64,000 nt of DNA from Lepus europaeus (lineage: Eukaryota; Chordata; Mammalia; Lagomorpha; Leporidae). Under the pieces are notes generated by a model. That model saw only the letters and a program-made list of their open reading frames with translations, made no database searches and was not told the DNA's origin. The DNA is taken from positions 102,673,439 to 102,737,438 of the forward strand of contig NC_084850.1 in the NCBI RefSeq assembly GCF_033115175.1, read 5' to 3'. Made by a program: the position numbers and the translations under genes. Within the stretch, counting starts at the first letter, position 1. Every line of letters begins with the position of its first letter. Positions 44,169-55,605 of the stretch are shown here, one piece after another.

Positions 44169-44496
44169 ATGGAGCCTGGTGACGCGGCGCGCCCGGGCCC
44201 GGGGCGGGTAGTTCGGGCGCTGCGGCCGCGGCTGCTCTTGCTGCCGCTACTGCCACTGCTGCTGGGTCGGGGGCTGCGTGCCGGGGCCGCGGCCTCCTCC
44301 TCTGGGGCGGCGGCCGAGGACAGCAGCGCCATGGAGGAGCTCGCCACGGAGAAGGAGGCGGAGGAGAGCCACCGGCAAGACAGCGTGAGCCTGCTCACCT
44401 TCATCCTGCTGCTCACGCTCACCATCCTCACCATCTGGCTCTTTAAGCACCGCCGGGTGCGCTTCCTGCACGAGACCGGGCTGGCCATGATCTACG
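44169..44496 (+). CDS. SLC9A7: SLC9A7 (NHE7) first coding exon, residues 1-109 plus 1 nt
   Basis: Encodes the N-terminus of the organellar Na+(K+)/H+ exchanger NHE7, which sits in trans-Golgi/endosomal membranes and exchanges cytosol-facing alkali cations for luminal protons. The translation starts [10 protein letters not shown], has a leucine-rich leader (about residues 21-32), an Ala/Ser stretch (about 38-49), the acidic segment [17 protein letters not shown] (55-71), the first conserved transmembrane segment (about 73-92, [18 protein letters not shown]), and then [18 protein letters not shown]. The last two blocks match the NHE6/NHE7 family as I know it; the [10 protein letters not shown] start and SVSLLTF/HRRVRF wording favour NHE7 over NHE6. 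The ATG at 44169 has a strong Kozak context (GCC before, G after). The exon ends at 44496 before GTGAGC, leaving a phase-1 intron that splits the codon for Gly110. The rest of the protein (pore helices and C-terminal tail) lies beyond this window. Confidence 0.95.
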
Positions 44497-44502
44497 GTGA
44501 GC
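44497..44502 (+). other. SLC9A7: Splice donor of SLC9A7 exon 1
   Basis: TCTACG|GTGAGC: a good GT donor directly after the conserved AMIYG coding block. In the NHE6/NHE7 family the protein continues here with a hydrophobic LIVG/LLVG segment, whereas the read-through reading EHPCRTRLP has no family resemblance. That places the boundary here. Confidence 0.88.
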
Positions 44503-44560
44503 ACCCCTGCCGCACCCGCCTCCCGGTACACCCCTCCGGCGGCCCGGCCGCCGCGCTCCC

Positions 44561-47500
44561 CCTTCACGTACCAGTGTGTTTCGTTTCTTTTCCGTTTCCC
44601 GCTGCAACGATGTTGGTTCCCAAGGTCAACGGTCTGCATTTTCTGGCTTTCTATTACCGTTACAAAGAATTCTACCCCATTTCCACGTTTCTTCCCCCCC
44701 CCCCCCAAACCCAGGAAAATGAAAGGCACAGAGGGGAGCCGGTTCCATCTGCTCTGCTCCGCTCTGCTCTGTCTCTGTTGCTCCCCCTCGCTTCCTCTTT
44801 ATTACTCCCCCCCACCCCCCCGCACCCCGTCCCAGTTCAGCTCGACAGGGTGTGTGTGCGGGAGCTGGAGGTGGGTTACTCCCCAGGGGACAGGCCACGG
44901 TAAGGACGAGGGTTGAAAGTGTCTCTTGGCGTGGGTATGGGCTGGTGGGGCCTCTTGGACGCCACCTGCATGGCTGGGTTGGCGAGGCCTGTTGGATGCC
45001 ACAGTCACGGTCAGCGCAAGCGGGCTCCGGCGTCTGAGGTCTGTGTCCCCAGGTCTCTTGTTGATAAAGTCCGAACATAAAGTGCTGACATAGGTGAGGA
45101 CCCAAAGTGGTGGCCCCACCGTGTGTGGGGCCTAGACAAGTCCACCACCTCGCGCTCGGATGTTCTGGTGGGAAGTTGTACCTGGTCACTTGCTTTCTCA
45201 GAGGAAGAGGAGCGTTCGTATCCTTAACATGGTAACATGGAGTGAGTTTGAAGACGCAGTTCTGAGTGTCTGAAGAGGAAAAGTACTGGAGTCAGCCTTC
45301 TTCTGTTAAGGGTGGAAATGATGCTGCCGGCCTTTTCGGGATTTAATGGTCCATGATATGTTACAAGCACAGTGCGCAGTCCAAATCTCCTGTTATTATG
45401 CGGATGTCCCTAAGCTATGATCTGAGTCATCCCTCTCCTGTAACCCCTACTCACCCCATGACTCCAGACGGAAGCCAAGTATTCTCTATTAGTTGAATTT
45501 AATTCCTGGCATCTGCACGTGCAATAGATGAGCCCACTTCATGACTGTTCCCAGTTGGGACCATTTTACTCTGTCACTCACACCGGAGGGCTCTCTCCAC
45601 TTACTCTCTACCCAGAGTTCCCTTGTGCAGCATGGAAAGCAGACACCTTAATCTTTAATGAGAAAATTACTCTGGGTCCTGGGCCTTGATTCTCAAGCTT
45701 CGTGTTTTGGTGTTCGCAGCTGGGGCTCACGGCCGGCCCCTGGGCCATTTCAGACAAACTGCGTAACTGGCAACTGCTGTCAGGAGCCTTCCAGTTTGGC
45801 CTGAACAGATCTCGAATTGAGACAGAACCAGGTCTAAAACTGACTTTGGTTATTGCAAATTAGAGGGTTCAAGTCAGACTTGGGCCTCTACCCCTGGCTG
45901 CTCTGGAGCCCTGTGGTTTGCGTCAGTTGGTGACCAATGAGTGATGCCAGGGCCACAGGTAAGCAGGGAGGTATCATGAATGGATGGCAAGGGGAGAATT
46001 GAAGCATGTTGTCACTTCATGCCGTTGGTGCTGAGCTATGCATATGGATAGATAGCTACAAAAAGCTTTTTTAAAAAAAAAATTATAGTTCCTAGACCTT
46101 AAAGGACAATGTGGAATAGGAGATAGGTTTACCAAGCTCATAAATACAGGCCCAAAGGTGTGGAAAAGAAATAGGGATTTAAAAATGTTTACTGAAGGGT
46201 ACTCCATGTTGTTAGGAGTTCAGTCACCTTTATCTGAGGCTCAGAAACAATAGTGGAAGTTGCCACCACCTTCCAGTCACTGGGGGCTGTGCCACAGCGT
46301 ATGGTTCTGTTTTATAAACAGCCGTGTTACAAACCTGGTTTAATGGATGATTGTTCTGAAAAGCCAGCATCCCCTTACAGCATTTCTGTTGAATTTTGTT
46401 CTCCCTGCATTTTAGTGTGACTTTGAAATGTATAAAGGAATTTAGTTGTTTCAGTATGTGGCACCCTAGGTTATGCTGAATGTTAATATGTTCATGTGGG
46501 TGGAATGTAATCATGAGGAGACATTGCTCTCTTTTACTCAGGGGTATGTGATCTGTTTCAAACCCCCTACCCCATCTGAATTCTAATATCATTTGGTTAA
46601 CCAATTATTATGCACTGAAAACGATTCGGATGGGGATTCTGATTTTTAAAACTTAGCCTGGTAATCTCTTTAGAAATTGTCTGGTTTTGAGGTATACTTG
46701 TACATTACAAAATGATGGCCATAGTCAAACAAATCTTTGAATACTTAAGTGAATGCAATACAGATCTTTCAGGACTTCTCTTTTTTGATAGTAAAAAAAT
46801 TAGAGTTTCTTGATATTGATAGAGGAAGTGAGTAATTGTCTTCTTGAGTGTGAGTAATAAAGGACAAAAAGACTTGAGGACACATTATGTTTCTGCTGTG
46901 TTCTGGGTACCCGACTTGATTTCTGGAGGCAAACAATTTCAGTCTTAAAGGTGGGTACATTTTTCTGCATGAAAGAGGTCAAGTGTGAAGTTCAAAACTC
47001 ATCGTGTTGAAGAAGTGTTTCGGAAATCTCATTTCTGCTACCTTTTGCTATTGAAGTGACACTAACCTGAGAAAGAGGTCTGTAACCTTTCAAATTATAT
47101 GTACAAATAGATGCTGGTGTAAGTCATAAACCACCTCTGGCAGACGTGTGACAGCTTGGTACGGTTGGTAACCTTGGAGAAGAACTGGGTGGCTGTGAGA
47201 TAGGACTGAGAGGGAGATGTTACTGTATGCCCTTCTGTGCTTCTTGATTTTTGAAGCGTGGAAGTAAAATTAACTACTAGTGTGTCCGTAGGCGTTCCTT
47301 AAACCACTCAATTTGACACCCACGTCTCCCTATTGAAATCACAGTCTGCTGACAGTTTTCTGTGACCTTTCCATTGTTGACTGTACCCATGGAACTTCTG
47401 GAGCCCTGTGCCAGAAGAGAGAAAACGAGGCAAGAGAGAGGTTTTCCTTCCTCTCCTCTCTCCCTTCTTCCTTTTATCCCGTTATCCCCGGAGAAGAGTT

Positions 47501-48580
47501 GGTGTGACATTAGCAGTGGCATACCCAAATAGATCCCATAATAAATGCTTGCTTGAGTGCAGAGGACCTAAGGACAATAAGAGACACACTGCAAATTCTT
47601 AATGTTTGAATGGAAAGGAGTCCCACCCACCCACCCAGGGCCAGTCACAGCAACTCCTCCCCAACAGCAGGCTGGGCCAGCTACACAGCAAGGTGGCTGC
47701 GGACCCAATTTTCCTGTGACATTGAAAGCAACCCCCAGCCCCTGTCATGCAAGTGGCAATGGGCTTGCCTGGTGCTAGTCTAACCTGTTTTGTCAGGCCA
47801 GAGAGCTCCCAGCTAGCTGTGTGTGTGTGTGTGTGTGTGTGATTAAGTGCCGTCCTAACGTGACAGAGCCCTGTATGTTTGTGCAGCAGAAATAGCAAGT
47901 ATTTGAGCAGGGAAAGCTGGCATGAGCAGACGGTGTCAGTTAGTGTGGGACTCTCTTGGGTGTACCATTGATCTGCTTCCCCCATAATGTTTTTGTTGCA
48001 CCGTACAACGGTCCAAAACATCTAGATGCTGCTGTGCTAGTCCTCTGTCACCTGCATCTCACTTCCTTCTGCTCCACGCCTGTCAGCTGGGCGAAGGTGT
48101 GTTGATCTGCCCCGTTAGTGCTGTGGACCGTGGGCTCTTGGTGACCTGGTTGCTGTGTCAGCTGGTTTATCAGCACAGCCTGAGAGTGGGCTCTTAGGCA
48201 AAGTCTGAAAGGAGAAGATATGATTCCCAATTGAGCCTATGAGCAAATATTTTGGGACAGCCTTCTTCCTGGTTAATCAAGGGTCACCTTTTAAAACAGC
48301 TCCTCAGTTTGTCCTCGGTTCGGAGTGGCCCTGTGTTGTCCCACTTTGGTTTACCAGTATGGTACCCTGGGTCCGAATGTTGGTGTTTACTCTCTAAGCC
48401 TCAGTTTCCTGTTTTGGAGAATGGAGATAGTGTTAGCTTGTAGGATTGTTGTATTACTGAGATATTCAAGGGTCAGGTGCCATGGCTGGCGCTTAAGTGC
48501 TTGGTAAATATTAGTTCCCATTCTCACTTTACACATTGTGATTCTTTGCCGAGCTTTGCCACTTTTATTTTTGTTCAATA
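44561..48580. other. Repeat-poor first 4 kb of SLC9A7 intron 1
   Basis: No C-SINE or L1 is seen in these 4 kb, in contrast to the rest of the window. A C-run at 44694-44707, a CT-rich stretch at 44750-44830 and a GT microsatellite are the only simple repeats. ORFs are spurious. Confidence 0.7.
47815..47841 (+). repeat. (GT)n microsatellite
   Basis: About 24 bases of uninterrupted GT in the repeat-poor part of intron 1. Confidence 0.9.
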
Positions 48581-48598
48581 CAAGACCTATGTAATTTT

Positions 48599-48679
48599 TT
48601 AGATGGCTAGTTTTACAGCAATTTATTATATATATATATTTAATATTTATTTATTTGAAAGTCAGAGTTACACAGAGAG

Positions 48680-48716
<37 letters not shown>

Positions 48717-48986
48717 GCAGAGAGAGAGACAGAGGTCTTCCATTTGATCGTTCACTCCCCAGATGGCCGCAATGGCCGGAGCTGTGCTGATCCGAAGCCA
48801 GGAGCTTCTTCCTGGTCTCCCACGTGGGTGCAGGGGCCCAAGGACTTGGGCCATCTTTTACTGCTTTCCCAGGCCATAGCAGAGAGCTGGACAGGAAGTG
48901 GAGCAGCCTGGTGTCGAACCAGTGCCCATATGGGATGCCGGCGCTTCAGGCCAGGGCGTTAACCCACTGTGCTACAGCGCTGGCCC
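48599..48986 (-). mobile_element. C-SINE, reversed, 18-bp target duplication
   Basis: Extended AT-rich tail (TATATATATATTTAATATTT), TTTATTTATTTGAAAGTCAG, GA tract, CCACTGTGCTACAGCGCTGGCC head. Flanked by CAAGACCTATGTAATTTT at 48581-48598 and CAAGACCTCTGTAATTTT at 48987-49004 (one mismatch). First SINE in intron 1. Confidence 0.94.
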
Positions 48987-49189
48987 CAAGACCTCTGTAA
49001 TTTTAAAATGCATTAGGACACAGTTAGGGGGAGTGAGGAAAATTGTCTGTTTTTTTGTTGACTATTTGTTAATAACTGGAAAAAAACTTACAATGCACCT
49101 ACCTATCTTTTAATCCAGCATCTTGAATTATTGGATTATCCTTCCAAAGTACTTGCATTTGTATGTTACTGTATATAATGCCAGTATTT

Positions 49190-49575
49190 ATTTATTTGCA
49201 GCTGATAAAAGTTGCAATACTCATCAGGAAAGGACTAGTTAAATTACAGCACATTCCCTTTAAGGAATAGTATGCAGCTGATCAAAAGATGTTTTCGGAT
49301 GTGCTTTTAAGGCAGCTGTTGGGGGGAACCAAGTGCAGAACATAATGTGTGGTATTATCCTATTATTTGAATATCATATAAGCACAGAGATATGTACATA
49401 TGCATTTATATATGACTGATGTGCTTTTCTAGAAGGATACACAAACTTAATGGTTATCCTTTGGGAGTGGAACCAGCTGTTGGGAGAGAGGGGAGATGGT
49501 ACTTTTCCCTTTAGTCTTCTGAATGTCCTGAACTTTCTTCATTAAACATATTTTTGCAATTGAAAATAAGCAAAT
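49190..49575 (+). mobile_element. Old L1-type 3' end
   Basis: GGACTAGTTAAATTACAGCAC, AAGGAATAGTATGCAGCTGATC, ACCAAGTGCAGAACATAATG, GGAGTGGAACCAGC and CTTCATTAAACATATTTTTGC. The order fits an old L1 3' region. This is the only sense-orientation L1 seen in the intron. Confidence 0.6.
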
Positions 49576-50732
49576 AATTTATGTAGCAAAATATGAATTA
49601 GATAATGGTTTGTCATTCTGTGCTCAGATAGCATTTTCCTTGGAAGGTAAAGTGTTCTTGAAGAATCTCTGGGTATAAAAGATACGTTTGCTTATTATTT
49701 GAAGTTATCAATGGAAGTAAAATGTTTGTGTCTTAAACAATAGAAAAATGACATTTCCTGAAAGCATTTATTAGAACTTTACAAATCAACCTGTTTTTGG
49801 AATGCTATAATTAGAAAAACTCCCATTTGCAACCCTCAATGATAATTGATTTAGACAAAGATTTGCAATGAATTCCAGAATCATAGGTGAGAGTTTGTTG
49901 GGGAACAGGCTACCTGAGTGGTGGTGAGTACCAGTGCACGTGTTACTTGTGTATTGCAAAGGAATCAAGGTACCTGAAAAGGTTGGGAAATCACCATTTT
50001 ATAATCAAGTCATCAGATTTAATCCTGCTCCTTGTGGGACTGCCTAGGTATTATGTGCCCCCTGTTGGGATGCAATAGAAAGCCTATAGCTTTACCTGTG
50101 TAGTATTCTTGCACCCAATGTTTAATCTGAATCTAATCAAGGATTTTGGGATACCTTCCATCCATTTTACAGTAAATCCAGGGGGTAGAGAAATGAATTC
50201 TAAAACAGTATGAAGAAACAATCAGATTAATCCAGAATGTGGGGAAATCTACAAGACAAGTCCCAGTTGCTTCAACAAGCCAATGTCAAGAAGGTAGAGT
50301 GTTCCAGATTAAGGGAGATGAAAAGAAACATAATTAGTGTAGTGAGGCAACTTAGTTGGCTTCTGGTTCATGAAAATGAACTATAAAAAAGGTATTTTGG
50401 GGAAACTTAGGAGTATTTATTTGCATATAGACTGTGCATTAGACATTAGGGAATTTAAGTTATTTTTCTTAAGTGTAAGAAATGAGGTTATGCAGAAGAA
50501 CGTACTTATTCTTTGGACATACAGGCTGAAGTAGTGGGGTGAAGTGTTTGAATCCTAATGTATAGAACTTTTCAAAAAGCTCAATAAAAATACCCCACCT
50601 ATGTAGGGAAAATGAGTATGGCAACATGCTCACTATTGTTAAATCTAGGTGGGGGGCATGCTTTGTACTTTACTTTCAACTTTTCTGTGTGCTTTAAAAT
50701 TTTCACTAAGATGGAAGATTGGGAAAGAAGTT

Positions 50733-50748
50733 GACCCCCCCCCCCCCC
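50733..50748 (+). repeat. C homopolymer
   Basis: About 14 consecutive C between GTTGA and GTTAATC. Confidence 0.9.
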
Positions 50749-50985
50749 GTTAATCTGTTGACCTCCTTGCCTGCAAAGTTGTACAGGAGAGGCTGTATAC
50801 ATCCTCTCTGTTACTCTGACTCAACTCTTTCTAGCACTGAGTAACACTGACTTTAGTTTACATGAGATGATGTTAAACTTACCCTACCCAAAAATCAGTA
50901 ACCTTTTTTTTCACTTTGAAGTTCATATGTCTTATAAAAAATCGCCTCTGTTCCACTGACAGGTGAATATATGTTAGGAGAGGGT

Positions 50986-51009
50986 TTTTTTTTTTTTTTT
51001 TTTTTTTTA
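50986..51009 (+). repeat. T homopolymer
   Basis: About 23 consecutive T after GGAGAGGG. It is not followed by SINE or L1 sequence that I recognise. Confidence 0.9.
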
Positions 51010-51522
51010 GATTAAAGCATACTACTTGGATTTTAATCAATATGGATATTTATAGTAAGGGTAGTGCTAAATGTTAAAATAAACTTAAAATTTCAATGAT
51101 TTAACATTAAGAGAAGTTCATTTTTCATTTGTATAGTGGGCCAGTGCAGGGGACTGGCAGGTGGCTCTCCACATTGTGATGCAGGGACAGGGTGCCTTTC
51201 ATCTTGTGGCTTCTGCATCCCTTAGGGCCTTGGAATCCTCTCCCTTGGGCTGATGATAAGGAAAGGAAAAGAGGGTCTTCTGGGGAAGGCACTTGTGCTA
51301 AGTGTGGAAATGTTGCACCTCACTTTGCCTACTTTTGTTGGACAGAACTTGGTCATGAGGCCACATCTAACTGGCAAGAAGCCAGGGAAATGCAGTGTAG
51401 CTGGAGGAAGAGAAACAGGTTTGGAAAGCAGCTAACCAATCATTGTTTCAGTATTTGATGAATACTTTGTCACACATAAGTCAGAAAAGAGAAGTGCATA
51501 GTAGCATTTGCATACGGTTCGT

Positions 51523-51544
51523 GTGTGTGTGTGTGTGTGTGTGG
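51523..51544 (+). repeat. (GT)n microsatellite
   Basis: About 22 bases of GT after CATACGGTTC. Confidence 0.9.
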
Positions 51545-51834
51545 TGCCTGTTGATAAACCAAATTCTGTATTTTAAGTAATCTGGTCTAGTTGAAAGAGA
51601 GTATTCATTTTGTGTTTATGCAGTGGTCTCCATGGACCTATGTACCAGTGCTGCTCAAAGACCAACAACACCAGTATCACTGGGTGCTTGTTGGAAATGC
51701 CAGGTCTTGCCCCAGTCTCACTCAGAATGTATTGGGGTAGGGGCCCAGAAATCTGTGTTTTAATCAATTATCAGGGTTGTGTTTGCATGCTGAAGTTTAA
51801 GTCTCACTGTTATAGAATATTTAAAGTAAAAAAT

Positions 51835-52440
51835 ATTTTTAAGAGCAGTTTTGGGTGCACAGCAGAATTGAGTTGACTATACAAAAATTTCCCATCTATT
51901 CCCTGTCCCCAAACCTGCACAGCCTCCTCCACTATCAGCATCCTGTACCAGAGTGATGCACTTGCTACAACTGATGAGACTACACTGATACATCATTGCA
52001 TTCCAAGTCCAGAGTTTATATTATACTTCACTGTTGGTATTGTGCATTCTGTAGGGTTGAACAGATGTGCAGTGGCCAGTTTCTACCATCATTGAGCCAC
52101 ACAGAATAATTTCATTGCCATAAAAAGCCTCTGTGTTTTGCCTATTCGTTACTCTCTTCCCTATTGGCAACCACTCTTCTTTCGACTGTCTCCATAGTTT
52201 TGCCATTTCCAGAATGTCATATAGTTGGAATCATATAGCATGCAGCCTTTTCGGATTGGTGCCTTTCGCTTTATAATGTTCACCATGTCTTTTGGTGACT
52301 TCATGGTTCATTTCTCTTTATCACTGAACAGTGTTGCATTGTCTGGAGGAACCACAGTTTATCCACTTACCTGCTGAAGGGCATCTTCGTTGTTTCCAAG
52401 TTTTGGCAATTATGAATAACGATATTTAATTTTTACCCTT
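51835..52440 (-). mobile_element. Old L1 3' end, reversed
   Basis: GCAGTTTTGGGTGCACAGCAG, CAAAAATTTCCCATCTATTCCC, TTTGCCATTTCCAGAATGTC, AACAGTGTTGCATTGTCTGG and TTATCCACTTACCTGCTGAAGG. Related to 15926-16530. Confidence 0.85.
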
Positions 52441-52764
52441 AAATATATATTGACTATGCCATTGGTAGTAAAACAATAGTTGAAAAAATAGCAATTGTTT
52501 ATTGAGTACCCATTAGAATAGCCAATAACTGTGTTAAGCAGTTTGCATACTTCAAGCCACTTAACCATCCCTTCAAATGTATAGAGACCATAGTATTGGT
52601 CCCATTTTGCCAAGTGAAGAAATTGAAACTTAGGTCAAGTACTTCATTTGTTCAGTATCACATATTTAAAATTGGGAAGTGTGGATCACAGGGGGTGATG
52701 ATCCGTACTTTTTTCCTGCCAAGAGCCATTTGGATATTGATAACGTCATTCATGGGCTACACAA
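52441..52764. other. Intron sequence
   Basis: AACTGTGTTAAGCAGTTTGCATAC and CCATTTTGCCAAGTGAAGAAATTGAAACTTAGG resemble a MIR-type old SINE (MIR cores often read like this). Confidence 0.45.
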
Positions 52765-52899
52765 AGTTATCAACTTAAGATGAGCCTGCTATAGATTGAT
52801 TGAATCTCAAGTCCTGCCTGCCATTACCTTGGCAGGGCTCAGACCAAATGATTTTGCAGGCCGTATACTGCAGGTGGGCTGGATGTTTCCCACCCCTGT
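52765..52899 (-). mobile_element. hAT-like non-autonomous DNA transposon, truncated
   Basis: Reversed relative to 58488-58683. Shared wording (reverse complement) includes GGCCTGCAAAATCATTTGG and the CAGGGGTGGGAAACATCC end. Confidence 0.6.
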
Positions 52900-53026
52900 A
52901 GGATGAGATAAATAGGGCTAGAGCAGAAGCCTGCCACAGCATCTGTTACCATGGAGGGGGTCTCAGGGAAATCTATGGCCAGAGTATAACCAAAGTCCCT
53001 GCTAACAAAACCCCAACTCCAACATA

Positions 53027-53335
53027 GAGTGAGGCTGGCATACACGGTAGACTGGATTTTCCTGTGCTGGGTCAGCCCAGAGGGCCTTCAATCCGAGTGG
53101 AAGCAAAATACCTGCCCATTTTCACCCCAGATTTGCACTCTAGGTGCTACTCCATTGAGAGGACAGAAGGCTGCCTGTGTTTTAGGGGGAAAAAAAAAGA
53201 AAACATGAAGAGCTGTTCAGAGTGACTGTGCCAGACTTTCTCAGGTGAGAGGAGTTGCTTAAAAGCTGTCTTATCTTTAGACTGCACTATCACAGAGGTA
53301 GGGAGCGCTTGTGTCTCTGCTCAGACCAAGCCAGT
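53027..53335 (+). repeat. Unidentified dispersed repeat, copy 2
   Basis: Homologous in the same orientation to 42996-43300; shared blocks include GTGAGGCTGGC, CCTTCAATCC, GAAGCAAAA, AGGTGCTACTCC, GGACAGAAGGCTG, TTGCTTAA and CTTTAGACTGCACT. Diverged enough to be old. Confidence 0.7.
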
Positions 53336-53633
53336 TGTTATGGGCATATCAGCATCGCCTGGAAAGTCTCTTAAAGTACATTGGAAGGTAAGCCCCAGGC
53401 AGGCAGGAATGTCTTTCCTTTGTTTGCTGCTGTCTTTGTGTCAGGCACTGTTCTAGGAGCTATATAGGTGCTGTGAGAAATAGTTGTTTAATGCATTTGA
53501 TTTTGTCAAAAAAAGTTAAGTTCTTATGTCTTAGATTCTCACTGATGTTGCAGTTTCTGAGAAGGAAACCTTTTGGTGTAAAAACATCTGCCTGAATCGC
53601 AGCAGACTGTTTAAAGAAAAAAAAAAGGAATAG
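53336..53633. other. Intron sequence
   Basis: Nothing recognised between the unnamed repeat copy and the GT microsatellite. Confidence 0.5.
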
Positions 53634-53672
53634 GGGTGTGTGTGTGTGTGTATGTGTGTGTATACACATATA
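53634..53672 (+). repeat. (GT)n microsatellite with ATGTGTGTATACAC end
   Basis: About 38 bases of GT-rich dinucleotide repeat directly left of a small DNA transposon. Confidence 0.85.
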
Positions 53673-53674
53673 TA

Positions 53675-53892
53675 ATGGTACTTTACAGTGTTTGTGGGGA
53701 AATGGAATCAAAGAAGTTTATTTTGGCATAAAATTTTTTCCAATCTATGCAAATTTTTTTCACAATATGAATCTTTCATGAGCTGTTGGAAGACCACCTT
53801 GTATGCATGGATTTCATTTTCCCTTTTGACAGCAAAGTTAACTTTTGTCTTTTCATTCCATTTCTCATCAGCTTTTTGAAGTACCCTCATAT
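53675..53892. mobile_element. Small inverted-repeat DNA transposon
   Basis: Left ATGGTACTTTACAGTG..GGGGAAATGGAATC and right TTCATTCCATTTCTCATCAGC..TTTTTGAAGTACCCTCAT are inverted ends. Inside: TCCAATCTATGCAAATTTTTTTCAC and ATGAGCTGTTGGAAGACC. The longest uninterrupted copy in the window, and it may contain two joined units. Confidence 0.7.
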
Positions 53893-54764
53893 GTATGTTT
53901 GCAGAAAATTGTGTTTGGCTGATAAGTCACATAGTGGTTTTGTGTTACTTTTGGTAAAATATATGTAACTCAGATTTGCCATTTTAACCATTTCTAACTG
54001 TACAGTTCAGTAGCAATTATAATATTTACAAAGCTGTATGAACAATACCACTGTCTTTCTCCAGAATTTTTGATCACTCCTGGTAGCTTCCAGTCTACTT
54101 TCTGTCTATATGAATTTGCCTATTCTAAGTATTTCATATTATTGGAGTCATGTAATATTTGTCCTTTTGTATCTGGCTTATTTCACTTAGCGTGATGTTT
54201 CCAGGGTTCATCCATGTTGTATAGCATGTACATGAATTGCATTTATTTCTATGGCTGGATAGTATTTTATTTTTATATATACACTACGTTTTGTTTGTTC
54301 ATAGTTGATAGACACTTGGGCTATTGTGGATAGTGCTTCTATGAACATACAAATACAAGTATCTGTTCTGAGTTTTGAGTACTTTTGAGTATATGCCTAG
54401 GAGTGGAATTGCTGGATCATATGAGAATTCTGTGTTCGACTTCTTGAGGAACCCCCAAATTATTTTCCACAGCAGCCAGACAAATTTATGTTCCCACCAC
54501 AATTCACAAGAGTTCAAATTTCTCTACATCCTCTCCAACCCTTGTTATTTTCCATTTTAAAAGAAATTACAGCCACCCTGGTAGAAATGAAGTGATGGCT
54601 TTGATTTGCATTTCCCTAGTGACTAGTAATGTTGAACAAACTTTGTGTGTTTATTCACTATTTGAAGCTCTTATTTGGAGAAATATCTATTCAATTCCTT
54701 TGCCTGTTTTTTAATTGGGTTGGTTTTTGTTGTTGAGTTCTAGGAGTTTTCTTTTTTTTTTTTT

Positions 54765-55106
54765 TTTAAGATTTTGTTTATTTACTTGAAAGTCAGAGTT
54801 ACACACAGAGAGAAGGAGAGGCAGAGAGAGAGAGAGAGAGAGAGAGGTGTCATCCATCCGCTGGTTCACTCCCCAGATGGCTGCAATGGCTGGAGCTGTG
54901 CCGATCCAAAGCCAGGAGCCAGGAGCTTCTTACAGGTCTCCCACATGGGGGCGGGGGCCCAAGGACTTGGGCCATTTTCTACTACTTTCCCAGGCCATAG
55001 CAGAGAGCTGAATCGGAACTGGAACAGCTGGGACTCGAACCAGCGCCCATATAGGATGCCGGCACTGCAGGTGGCAGCCTTATCCACTATGCCACAGTGA
55101 CGGCCC
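54765..55106 (-). mobile_element. C-SINE, reversed, inside L1
   Basis: T-run, AAGATTTTGTTTATTTACTTG tail, CACTCCCCAGATGGC, TTATCCACTATGCCACAGTGACGGCC head. A weak duplication (GAGTTCTAGGAGTTTTC / GAGCTGTAGGGGTTCTT) flanks it. Confidence 0.9.
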
Positions 55107-55281
55107 TGAGCTGTAGGGGTTCTTTATATACTAATACTGATCTTTAGTTACTAATCCCTTATCAGATACAGGATTGACAGTTATTTGCTCCTGTTCTCTG
55201 GGTTGCTTTTTGACTGTTGATAGTGTCTTTTAATTCACAATCCCGTATTCAAAAAAAGACCCATCCTAAAATTCAGTTGAG

Positions 55282-55605
55282 AGGCTGGCATTGTGGTGTA
55301 GAGCGTAAAGCCATTGCTTACAATGTCGGCGTTCCATATGGGTGCTGGCTTGTGTCCTGGCTGCTCCATTTCTGATCCAGCTCCCTGCTAATGGCCTGGG
55401 AAAAGCAGCAGAATATGGCCCGAGTGTTTGGACTCCTGCCACCCACGTGGGAGACCTGGGTAAAGCTCCTGGCTCCTGGCTTTGTCCTGGCCCAGCCCTG
55501 GCTGTTGTAGCCATCTGGGGAGTGAGCCAGTAAATGGAAGTTCTTTCTCTCTCTGTATCTCCCTCTCTCTAACTCTTTCAAAGTAAATAAATAAATCTTT
55601 AAAAC
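55282..55605 (+). mobile_element. C-SINE inside L1
   Basis: GAGGCTGGCATTGTGGTG head, GGCTTGTGTCCTGG B box (degraded), AAGTAAATAAATAAATC tail. Confidence 0.9.

Larger units (their letters stand above)
43660..44560 (+). promoter_or_regulatory. SLC9A7: CpG-island promoter and 5' UTR of SLC9A7
   Basis: This is the only CpG-dense, very GC-rich stretch in the window. It covers exon 1 and about 500 bases upstream. It contains GC boxes (GGGCGGGG at 43963-43970, continued by GGGGGCGG) and an alternating GCGCACTGCGCGC tract near 43988-44000. No TATA box is visible. This fits a dispersed-start housekeeping promoter; the exact start site cannot be read from sequence but is probably between 43.9 and 44.15 kb, which would make the 5' UTR short. 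A divergent transcript on the - strand is possible, as at many CpG islands, but no coding evidence supports one. Confidence 0.8.
49576..51834. other. Mostly unique intron sequence
   Basis: Over 2 kb without recognisable SINE or L1 apart from homopolymers and one microsatellite. No exon-like ORF with splice sites and NHE homology. Confidence 0.6.

Noticed and set aside
43625-44488. 287-codon - strand ORF antisense to SLC9A7 exon 1
   Set aside because: It lies in the CpG island, where stop codons are rare in every frame. Composition is Pro/Ala/Ser/Arg-rich and no domain is visible.
44497-44903. Continuation of the exon 1 frame past the donor to residue 244
   Set aside because: After MIYG the peptide loses all NHE similarity and becomes low-complexity. 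The GTGAGC donor explains the end.
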